Below are positions 49,762-55,785 of a stretch of DNA of 64,000 nucleotides, piece after piece. The stretch covers positions 310,001-374,000 of the forward strand of contig NZ_JASERL010000006.1 of the NCBI RefSeq assembly GCF_030766935.1, written 5' to 3'. The notes beneath the pieces are model-generated. The model had not been told where the DNA came from and made no database searches. It was given only the letters and a program-made list of their open reading frames with translations. Every line of letters starts with the position of its first letter. Positions within the stretch are counted from its first letter, which is position 1. Made by a program: the position numbers and the translations under genes. This DNA is from Streptomyces sp. KL109B. Its GTDB lineage: Bacteria > Actinomycetota > Actinomycetes > Streptomycetales > Streptomycetaceae.

Positions 49762-51147
49762 ATGGTCGCGAGCATGACGGCCTACAAGACGGTGAACCCC
49801 GCGACCGGCGAGACCCTCAAGGAATTCCCCGAGGCGACCGCGAAGCAGATCGAGACCGCGCTGGCCGACTCTCATGCGGCGTATCAGAGTTGGCGCACCT
49901 CGGACGTCGAGACCCGCTCGGCGGTGCTCCGCCGGGTCGGTGAGATCTACCAGGAGCGCAAGGACGAGCTCGCCCGCATCATCAGCCTGGAGATGGGCAA
50001 GCCGCTCGCCCAGGCCAAGGGCGAGATCGACATCGTCACCAGCATCTACGACTACTACGCCACCGAGGGCCCCGGCTTCCTCGCCGACGAGGAGCTCTCG
50101 GTCAGCGGCGGCGGCACCGCCACGGTGCGCACCGCGCCCCTCGGCTCCCTGCTCGGGATCATGCCGTGGAACTACCCGTACTACCAGGTGGCCCGGTTCG
50201 CCGCGCCGAACCTGATGCTCGGCAACACCATCCTGCTCAAGCACGCCCCGAGCTGCCCGCAGGCGGCCCTCGCGATGGAGCAGATCTTCACCGACGCCGG
50301 CCTTCCGACCGGCGCGTACCTGAACGTCTTCGCCACCAACGACCAGGTCGCCGACATCATCGCCGACCCGCGCAACCAAGGTGTCTCGCTCACCGGCAGC
50401 GAGCGGGCCGGTTCCGCGGTCGCCGAGATCGCGGGCCGGAACCTGAAGAAGTGTGTTCTGGAGCTTGGCGGCTCGGATGCGTTCATCCTCCTCGACACCG
50501 AGGACGTCGCGAAGACGGCCCGCGCGGCGGCGGGCGGCCGACTCGGCAACGCCGGACAGGCCTGCAACTCGCCGAAGCGCTTCCTCGTCCAGGACGGCCT
50601 GTACGAGGACTTCGTGCGCGAGCTGACCGCGAACGTCGGCGCGGTACAGGCGGGCGACCCGCTGGAGCCCGGCACCAAGTTCGGCCCGCTGTCCTCGCGC
50701 GCCGCCGCCGACCAGCTGCTCGGCCAGATCAAGGACGCCGTCGACAAGGGCGCCACGCTGCACACCGGTGGCGGCCGCGGCGAGGGCCCGGGCGCGTACG
50801 TCCAGCCGACCGTGCTGACCGGCATCACGCCCGAGATGCGCGCCTACACCGAGGAGCTGTTCGGCCCGGTCGCCGTCGTCTACTCGGTGAGCGACGAGGA
50901 CGCCGCCGTCGAGCTGGCCAACAGCTCGCCGTACGGGCTCGGCGGCGCCGTCTGGAGCGGCGACGTGGAGCGCGCCAAGCGGGTCGCCGACCGGCTCGAC
51001 ACCGGCATGGTGTGGATCAACGGCTTCGCCGGCACCCAGGCGGACCTGCCCTTCGGCGGCGTGAAGCGCTCGGGCATCGGCCGTGAGCTGGGCAAGTACG
51101 GCATGGCTGAGTTCGCGAACAAGAAGCTGATCCGCGTCCAGGGCTGA
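49762..51147 (+). CDS. Aldehyde dehydrogenase (succinate-semialdehyde dehydrogenase type)
   Basis: The 461-residue enzyme has the complete family core: GIMPWNYPYYQ, the NAD-binding SLTGSERAGSAVAE, ELGGSDAFILL with the general-base Glu, and the nucleophile Cys in GRLGNAGQACNSPKRF. A LPFGGVKRSGIGRELGKYG end follows. The pattern is that of NADP-linked SSADH-like enzymes. ATG 49762 follows GGGAGG by 8 bases. Divergence from boxC makes it a candidate for oxidising the semialdehyde made by BoxC (the BoxD step), but it may simply be a housekeeping SSADH. Confidence 0.88.
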   Translation: MVASMTAYKTVNPATGETLKEFPEATAKQIETALADSHAAYQSWRTSDVETRSAVLRRVGEIYQERKDELARIISLEMGKPLAQAKGEIDIVTSIYDYYATEGPGFLADEELSVSGGGTATVRTAPLGSLLGIMPWNYPYYQVARFAAPNLMLGNTILLKHAPSCPQAALAMEQIFTDAGLPTGAYLNVFATNDQVADIIADPRNQGVSLTGSERAGSAVAEIAGRNLKKCVLELGGSDAFILLDTEDVAKTARAAAGGRLGNAGQACNSPKRFLVQDGLYEDFVRELTANVGAVQAGDPLEPGTKFGPLSSRAAADQLLGQIKDAVDKGATLHTGGGRGEGPGAYVQPTVLTGITPEMRAYTEELFGPVAVVYSVSDEDAAVELANSSPYGLGGAVWSGDVERAKRVADRLDTGMVWINGFAGTQADLPFGGVKRSGIGRELGKYGMAEFANKKLIRVQG

Positions 51148-51175
51148 CCGCGCGGGCACCTTCGTACGGAGGAGT

Positions 51176-51203
51176 GGGAGGGCGGGCCCGTGCCCGCCCT
51201 CCC
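51176..51203. terminator. Strong hairpin after the aldehyde dehydrogenase gene
   Basis: GGGAGGGCGGGC and GCCCGCCCTCCC form a perfect 12-bp stem with a CCGT loop, 28 bases after the stop codon. It also separates the convergent small gene. Confidence 0.8.
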
Positions 51204-51210
51204 GCGTCTC

Positions 51211-51339
51211 CTACTTCCGGCGCCGGAGGAACAGCACCACCCTGGCGACCAGCAGGCCGAGGACGACCACGCCGGCGGTGATCTGCAACCAGCGGGGGAC
51301 CGCGCCCAGCTCGGGCAGGTACAGGGCGAGCGGCGTCAT
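51211..51339 (-). CDS. 42-residue single-helix membrane protein
   Basis: This short gene encodes MTPLALYLPELGAVPRW followed by a hydrophobic helix (LQITAGVVVLGLLVARVVLFL) and an RRRK end, giving an inside-positive C-terminus. GGAG lies 3 bases before ATG, with a better GGAGG further up. It follows the UPF0104-type membrane gene by 36 bases on the same strand and probably shares its transcript. Function unknown. Confidence 0.6.
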   Translation of the reverse strand: MTPLALYLPELGAVPRWLQITAGVVVLGLLVARVVLFLRRRK

Positions 51340-51375
51340 GGGCTCCACGCCTCCACAAGTGTCGCGACCGGTCGG

Positions 51376-52374
51376 TCAGATCACCTTGCGGCGCACCAGC
51401 GAGGCAAGCAACAGGGCGCCCGGCAGCAGCGGCAGCCAGACCGTGAGCAGCCGGAAGCCCACGACCGCCGATGTCGCCTCGACGACCGGGGAGCCCGCGC
51501 CCACCAGCGCGAACCCGAGCGCCGCCTCCACGGAACCGACCCCGCCGGGCGTCGGCACGAACCCGGCGACGGCCGTGGCCGCCAGATACGCGAGGGCGAG
51601 GTCCAGGGTCGGCACCGGTATCTCAAGGGCCCGCGCCACCGCGACCAGGACCGTCGCCTGCAGCGCGGGAAAGCCGATCGCCCCGCACCACAGGGCGAGC
51701 ACCCGGGCGGGCCGGGAGTGCAGCGCCCGCACGTCGGTCAGCGCGCTGCCCAGGAAGTCCCGGACGGCCCCGCGCAGCGGCCGCACCCACCACAGCACCG
51801 CCGCGACGAGGGCACACGCCCCGAGCAGCACGAGCACCGCGAGCCCGCCGCGCTCGACCGGCAGCAGCCCACCCAGCGGCAGCGCGTCCGGCGCGGCCGC
51901 CATCAGGGCGATCAGCAACGCGTACCGGCCGACGGGCCCGGCCAGCGAGTACAGCGCGAGCGCGGCGCAGGCGCGGGGCGTCGGTACCCCGCAGGAGTGC
52001 ATGAAGCGCAGGTTCACGACGTGCGCACCGAGCCCCGCCGGCAGCAGATGATTCGCGGACCCCGCCGCGACCTGCGAGGCGAACAGCCGCCCCACGGGGA
52101 GCGGTTCGAGCACCGCGCCCTGCCGCAGCAGACACACCGGCACCCAGCACGCCACCGTGGCCACCGCCGCGGCCAGCAGCCAGCCCGGATCGGCGCCGCG
52201 CAGCCGCGCGAGACCCGAGACGAACAGCGGCCAGTTCCAGGCCACCCATACGGCGACCAGGACGAGCGGCACGAGCGGGAGCCACTTCCGGGCGCCGCGT
52301 GCGCACCGGGTGACGCGGGGGTTGTCTCGTAAGGGCAGGCGGCGGCGGAGGACAGGGGGAGGGGAGACGGCCAC
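51376..52374 (-). CDS. UPF0104/lysylphosphatidylglycerol synthase-type transmembrane protein
   Basis: The roughly 332-residue protein has about eight membrane helices with family hallmarks: GWLLAAAVATVACWVPVCLLRQ, ASQVAAGSANHLLPAGLGAHVVNLRFMHSCGV and VAGFVPTPGGVGSVEAALGFAL. This corresponds to the flippase-like membrane half of MprF without the aminoacyl transferase domain. The start is uncertain; GTG 52374 is taken. It may move a lipid-linked substrate; which one is unknown. Confidence 0.8.
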   Translation of the reverse strand: MAVSPPPVLRRRLPLRDNPRVTRCARGARKWLPLVPLVLVAVWVAWNWPLFVSGLARLRGADPGWLLAAAVATVACWVPVCLLRQGAVLEPLPVGRLFASQVAAGSANHLLPAGLGAHVVNLRFMHSCGVPTPRACAALALYSLAGPVGRYALLIALMAAAPDALPLGGLLPVERGGLAVLVLLGACALVAAVLWWVRPLRGAVRDFLGSALTDVRALHSRPARVLALWCGAIGFPALQATVLVAVARALEIPVPTLDLALAYLAATAVAGFVPTPGGVGSVEAALGFALVGAGSPVVEATSAVVGFRLLTVWLPLLPGALLLASLVRRKVI

Positions 52375-52586
52375 CCTACGGTGATGCCCACTTCCGCCCG
52401 GTCCGAGCCCTCCGGGCCCCGAGCGGTGCGCCGACCGGCCGGAAGGTAGGGTCTTCCCGGCGGTGGACGTGATCACCGCACGGCGGTGGGGCCCGCCGTC
52501 CTCCAACCGCGGCGACGCCGCCGCCAACGGTCCCTACTTGCGACGACGCGCACCCGTAACCTGTGCCCGGCGAGTAGGAGACTTAC

Positions 52587-53072
52587 GTGGGAGAGGCCCG
52601 CACCCCGATGCTGAACGAACCCGTCGACCCGGACGTGGATCTGCACGCCCCCGTCCGGCACAAGGCCACGTGGCGGGGGCAGGGACCCGTCGTCGCGGCG
52701 GTCTCGCTCGGCGGCGCCGTCGGCGCGTCCGCCCGCTACGGAGCCTCGCTGCTGTGGCCCACGGCCCCCGGCGCCTTCCCGTGGACGACGCTCGTCGTGA
52801 ACGCCGTCGGCTGCGCGGTCATCGGCGTCTTCATGACCGTCGTCGCGGAGGTGTGGGACGCCCACCGCCTTGTTCGGCCGTTCTTCGGCACGGGTGTACT
52901 CGGCGGCTTCACGACCTTCTCCACGTACGTGGTCGACATCCGGAACCTGACGGCCGAAGGACACCCGCGCACCGCCCTCGCCTACCTGGCGCTGACGGTG
53001 TGCGCGGCGCTCGCCGCCGTATGGGCCGCGGCGCACCTGACCCGGCGCGTCATCGCGGGGAGGCAGCGGTGA
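52587..53072 (+). CDS. crcB: Fluoride channel Fluc/CrcB, subunit 1
   Basis: The 161-residue protein has four membrane helices with the Fluc signatures GAVGASARYGASL, PWTTLVVNAVGCAVIGVF and GTGVLGGFTTFSTYVVD (the Phe-box and polar track). A 30-residue hydrophilic N-terminal extension precedes the first helix. The GTG start has GGAG 6 bases upstream. It overlaps the second crcB gene, and such pairs form heterodimers of opposite topology that export fluoride. I could not find a convincing fluoride riboswitch upstream. Confidence 0.92.
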   Translation: MGEARTPMLNEPVDPDVDLHAPVRHKATWRGQGPVVAAVSLGGAVGASARYGASLLWPTAPGAFPWTTLVVNAVGCAVIGVFMTVVAEVWDAHRLVRPFFGTGVLGGFTTFSTYVVDIRNLTAEGHPRTALAYLALTVCAALAAVWAAAHLTRRVIAGRQR

Positions 53073-53443
53073 ACTGGGTGTGGGTGATCGCGGGCGCGAT
53101 GGTCGGCGCCCCGCTGCGCTATCTCACCGACCGCGCCGTCCAGTCCCGGCACGACACGGTGTTCCCGTGGGGAACCTTCGCCGTCAATGTCATCGGCTCG
53201 TTCGTCCTCGGCCTGGTCACCGGCGCCGTCGCGGCGGGCGGCGCGGGCGACCAGGTGCAGTTGCTGCTCGGCACCGGGCTCTGCGGGGCGTTGACGACGT
53301 ACTCCACGTTCTCGTACGAGACGCTGCGCCTGGCCGAGGGCAGGGCGGGCTTCTTCGCCGCCGCCAACGTCATCGGCAGCGTCGTCGCGGGACTTGGCGC
53401 CGCCTTCACCGGCGCGGCGGTCGCGGCGGCCGTCTGGGGCTGA
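53069..53443 (+). CDS. crcB: Fluoride channel Fluc/CrcB, subunit 2
   Basis: The 124-residue protein repeats the Fluc pattern: GAMVGAPLRYLTDRAVQ, PWGTFAVNVIGSFVLGL and GTGLCGALTTYSTFSYETLRL. It is the shorter partner of the tandem pair, with its GTG start inside the stop of the first gene (GTGA). Together they should form a heteromeric fluoride exporter. Confidence 0.92.
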   Translation: MNWVWVIAGAMVGAPLRYLTDRAVQSRHDTVFPWGTFAVNVIGSFVLGLVTGAVAAGGAGDQVQLLLGTGLCGALTTYSTFSYETLRLAEGRAGFFAAANVIGSVVAGLGAAFTGAAVAAAVWG

Positions 53444-53466
53444 GCGGGCGGGGGTGTGTCGCCCGG

Positions 53467-53547
53467 GTGCCGTATGGGGTCCGAGTGCCCTATGGGGTCC
53501 GAGTGTCCTATGGAGTTCGAGTGTTCTATGGGGTCCGGGTGGCCTAC
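53467..53547. repeat. 18-base minisatellite, 4.5 copies
   Basis: Units of 18 bases (GTGCCGTATGGGGTCCGA) repeat at 53467, 53485, 53503 and 53521 with a half copy at 53539, differing at 1-4 positions. They fill the gap between crcB and the convergent GNAT gene. Read on the plus strand they encode a VRVPYG-type hexapeptide, but no start fits. Confidence 0.85.
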
Positions 53548-54344
53548 GAGGCGGCGCGCGCGGCGGCGCGTTCCGTCGCCGCGGCGAGGTCCGCCGCGCC
53601 CCCCGCCGCGTAGTACACGTACTCGCGCACGAGCCGGAAACCCGCCGTCCACGCGAGCAGGCGGCTGGCCCGGTTGAGGGTCGAGCAGTTCCAGCTCGGG
53701 ATGTGGCCGCGGGACCTGATGTCGGCGGTGAGCGCCGTGACGCAGGACAGGGCGAGGCGGTGGCGGCGGTGGTCGGGGGCCGTGAGCACCGCGACGTCTT
53801 CGTGGCGGGTGCCGCGGAAGTAGGTGCAGGCGAGGGCGAGCACGGCGCCGTTACGGTCGGTCGCCGCCCAGCCGTGCCCGCTGGAGGCGAGGCCGAGCGG
53901 TCCGCCCCAACTGGCGGTGATCCAGGCCGAGTCGGGGCCCAGCACCGCGAGGGCGTCGGTGTCGGCCGGTTCCAGGCGGCGCACCCGCACGCCGCGCGGC
54001 AGGACGGCGGGGCGGGCCGGAGCCACCTGCGTCCACACCATCCGCTCCCAGGGCGTGACCCGGTCGAACGCGGCGCCGAGCAGCGGCAGGAAGCGGGCCG
54101 GCGCGTCGATCCGGGAGTGTGCCAGCGGCGCCAGATCGGCGGGCGTGAGCCCCTCCGGTGAGCCGCGCAGCATGGTGTGTCCCGCGCAGCTCACCGCGAG
54201 GGCGCGAGGTGACTCGGCGTGGTCGGCCCACCAGGTGCCGAGCCCGGTGGCGAGGGCGTGCTCACCAATGACCCCGGGACCGGGCGCCCCGGTGGGGAAC
54301 CAGCGGGACAGGGCGGGGAGTTGACGGGGGGCCGTCTCGATCAT
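53544..54344 (-). CDS. GNAT-family N-acetyltransferase
   Basis: The 266-residue protein has a helical N-terminal part and a C-terminal GNAT domain (about residues 160-245). The domain has RNGAVLALACTYFRGTRHEDVAVLTAPDHRRHRLALSC in outline, where the HRRHRLA segment takes the place of the acetyl-CoA pyrophosphate loop, and the CSTLNRASRLLAWTAGFRLVREYVYY end typical of GNATs. The substrate is not evident. ATG 54344 is preceded by GAGG. Two strong hairpins lie between it and the next upstream gene. Confidence 0.8.
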   Translation of the reverse strand: MIETAPRQLPALSRWFPTGAPGPGVIGEHALATGLGTWWADHAESPRALAVSCAGHTMLRGSPEGLTPADLAPLAHSRIDAPARFLPLLGAAFDRVTPWERMVWTQVAPARPAVLPRGVRVRRLEPADTDALAVLGPDSAWITASWGGPLGLASSGHGWAATDRNGAVLALACTYFRGTRHEDVAVLTAPDHRRHRLALSCVTALTADIRSRGHIPSWNCSTLNRASRLLAWTAGFRLVREYVYYAAGGAADLAAATERAAARAAS

Positions 54345-54377
54345 GCGGACCTCTTTCGGGGGTGTGGGTGTGCGAGA

Positions 54378-54419
54378 GGGGCGGTGCCGGCGGGCATGGG
54401 GATGCGCCGGCACCGCCCC
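54378..54419. terminator. Hairpin 2 downstream of the 25-residue gene / GNAT leader
   Basis: GGGGCGGTGCCGGCG and CGCCGGCACCGCCCC form a perfect 15-bp stem with a 12-base loop, 34 bases before the GNAT start. It may end transcription from the tiny gene or attenuate GNAT expression. Confidence 0.65.
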
Positions 54420-54429
54420 GGTCGAGGTC

Positions 54430-54465
54430 GGCCGGTCAGCGCTGTCAGGTCAGCGCTGACCGGCC
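54430..54465. terminator. Hairpin 1 overlapping the stop of the 25-residue gene
   Basis: GGCCGGTCAGCGCTG and CAGCGCTGACCGGCC form a perfect 15-bp stem with a 6-base loop. The TGA stop of the tiny gene lies at the loop edge, so the stem includes its last codons. Confidence 0.7.
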
Positions 54466-54527
54466 TTGCTGCCGTGGTTCGCCTTCTTCTTCCGGCGTGC
54501 CTTCTTCTTCCGGGACCGCTTGGACAT
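54450..54527 (-). CDS. 25-residue basic protein, bL37-like ribosomal protein
   Basis: The gene encodes MSKRSRKKKARRKKKANHGS plus KAGQR. The pattern M-[AS]-K-R-x-R-K-[KR] ... A-N-H-G is that of the small actinobacterial large-subunit protein bL37. The end differs from the ANHGKRPN form I remember, so this may be a paralogue. GAGGAG lies 9 bases before ATG. It sits 31 bases after the SDR gene on the same strand and is followed at once by two strong hairpins. Recognition is from memory of the motif. Confidence 0.6.
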   Translation of the reverse strand: MSKRSRKKKARRKKKANHGSKAGQR

Positions 54528-54558
54528 GACGGTCAACTCCTCTGCTGGTGAGGGGTGT

Positions 54559-55377
54559 TCATACGGTGTTGGTGGCGCGGCCGACCAGCAGGTCGGCCAG
54601 CTTGTTGAGGCGCTTGACGGTGCGGTGCTCGCGGGCGGCGGGGGCCGGGTCCACGCGCTCGGCGCGGTCGTAATAGGCGCCGTTGACGATCTCCACCGCC
54701 GGGTCGCAGAGGCGTGCCACGTGTGCGGCGCCCTCGGCGGGGGTCACACCTTCGTGGGCGTAGAGCGGGAGCAGCGCCGTCTCGCAGACGCCCGGGTGCA
54801 CGGACACGGCGGTGACCCGCGGGTCCGCCGCGAAGACGGTGAGCGCCAACTGCGCCTGCGCGTACGCGGCGAGGCGGGAGTAGCGGCGGCCCCGGTTCGG
54901 GTCGTTCCACTGGATGTTGCCGGTGCGGTGCAGCGAGGACGACACGTTGACGACGCGGCCGCCCGGGTCTGTGGTCAGCGCCGGCTCCAGCAGACACGTC
55001 AGCAGGTAGTGGGAGAGGAAGTTGACCTGGAAGGCGATCTCGTTGCCGTCCGCCGTGATGGTGTGCCGCTCGGGGGCGGCCATGCCGGCGTTGTTGACGA
55101 GGACGTCGAGGTGCGGGTGCTCGTGCACCACCTTGTGCGCGAGGGTCTCGACCTCGCCGAGGTGCGCGAAGTCCGCGGCGAGCGAGCAGAGTTGCTGCGC
55201 GTTCACCCCGGCCGTCGCGATCAGCTTGTCGGTCGCGGCGCGTGCCTCTTCGGCGGTGCGCCCGTGCACGAGCACCGTGGCTCCGCGCTCGGCGAGCAGG
55301 CGCGCCGTCTCGTAGCCGATGCCGGAGGTGGCTCCGGTGACCAGAACGGTGCGGCCGGAAAGGCTGGATGCAGACAT
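54559..55377 (-). CDS. Short-chain dehydrogenase/reductase with altered active site
   Basis: The 272-residue protein has an SDR Rossmann fold: TGATSGIG nucleotide motif, DVLVNNAGM, the catalytic Ser in VVNVSSSLHRTG and the Tyr in AAYAQAQLALTVF. In the usual YxxxK motif the Lys is replaced by Gln (codon CAG), so classical proton relay is disturbed. The closest pattern is the retinol dehydrogenase/WWOX-like group (normally YxQSKLAN). ATG 55377 has GGAAG upstream. Activity cannot be assumed. Confidence 0.85.
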   Translation of the reverse strand: MSASSLSGRTVLVTGATSGIGYETARLLAERGATVLVHGRTAEEARAATDKLIATAGVNAQQLCSLAADFAHLGEVETLAHKVVHEHPHLDVLVNNAGMAAPERHTITADGNEIAFQVNFLSHYLLTCLLEPALTTDPGGRVVNVSSSLHRTGNIQWNDPNRGRRYSRLAAYAQAQLALTVFAADPRVTAVSVHPGVCETALLPLYAHEGVTPAEGAAHVARLCDPAVEIVNGAYYDRAERVDPAPAAREHRTVKRLNKLADLLVGRATNTV

Positions 55378-55450
55378 GGGTCTTCCAAGGGGGCGGGTAC
55401 GGCCGTGCCGGTGGGCGGCGGCGACGTACGGGCTGATACGGGATGCGAAA

Positions 55451-55480
55451 GGGGCGCCCCGATCCGGATCGGGGCGCCCC
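55451..55480. terminator. 30-base perfect palindrome
   Basis: GGGGCGCCCCGATCC is followed directly by its exact reverse complement. It can form a very stable hairpin and lies 74 bases upstream of the SDR gene, just after the small minus-strand ORF. A terminator or attenuator is most likely. Confidence 0.65.
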
Positions 55481-55496
55481 GGGTCGCGCGGATGCG

Positions 55497-55586
55497 TCAG
55501 CGCATGCGCGGGCAGCGGGGCGTGCGACCGGGGGCCGGATGAGGCGGCCGGTCGAGCAGGAGCCACTCGCTGTTCACGCTGTCCAT
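55497..55586 (-). CDS. Possible 29-residue leader peptide
   Basis: A short reading frame starts MDSVNSEWLLLDRPPHPAPG and ends in an arginine-rich RTPRCPRMR. Its stop is 17 bases before the large palindrome, and the SDR gene follows. That order (short ORF, hairpin, gene) is what an attenuator looks like. No clear ribosome site is seen, so it could be chance. Confidence 0.3.
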   Translation of the reverse strand: MDSVNSEWLLLDRPPHPAPGRTPRCPRMR

Positions 55587-55785
55587 CTCAGCGGGTCGCG
55601 GGGGCCGCGGCAATGGTGTCGGGGGTTTCCTTACGAGGCCCTGATGGCGAGGAGGCGGGAGAGAGGGAGGGGCGGCGGCCGTCCGTCAAGACGGTGTCAA
55701 CGCGACGGCCGCCCACGCCAAGGAGCCGCCAAGGATGCGACAACGTACGCGACCAACTCGCCCTCATAGGGCTTTCTTTGGAGGC

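Larger units (their letters stand above)
55378..55785. other. 408-base region between SDR and kdpD
   Basis: This divergent stretch holds a 30-base perfect palindrome (55451-55480), a possible 29-codon ORF on the minus strand (55497-55586), and near its right end the kdpD promoter with GGAGG just before ATG. I see no other gene in it. Confidence 0.7.

Noticed and set aside
49753..49773. Alternative upstream and downstream starts of the aldehyde dehydrogenase
   Set aside because: GTG 49753 is too close to GGGAGG, and ATG 49774 is too far; ATG 49762 has the best spacing.
52375..52586. Possible fluoride riboswitch before crcB
   Set aside because: I could not find the conserved pseudoknot-forming sequence elements; the gap is simply GC-rich.
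53467..53547. CRISPR array
   Set aside because: Units are contiguous 18-mers without spacers and there are no cas genes.
53119..53652. 177-codon minus-strand frame through the minisatellite
   Set aside because: It reads the repeat and the antisense of crcB; the plus-strand fluoride channel is clear.
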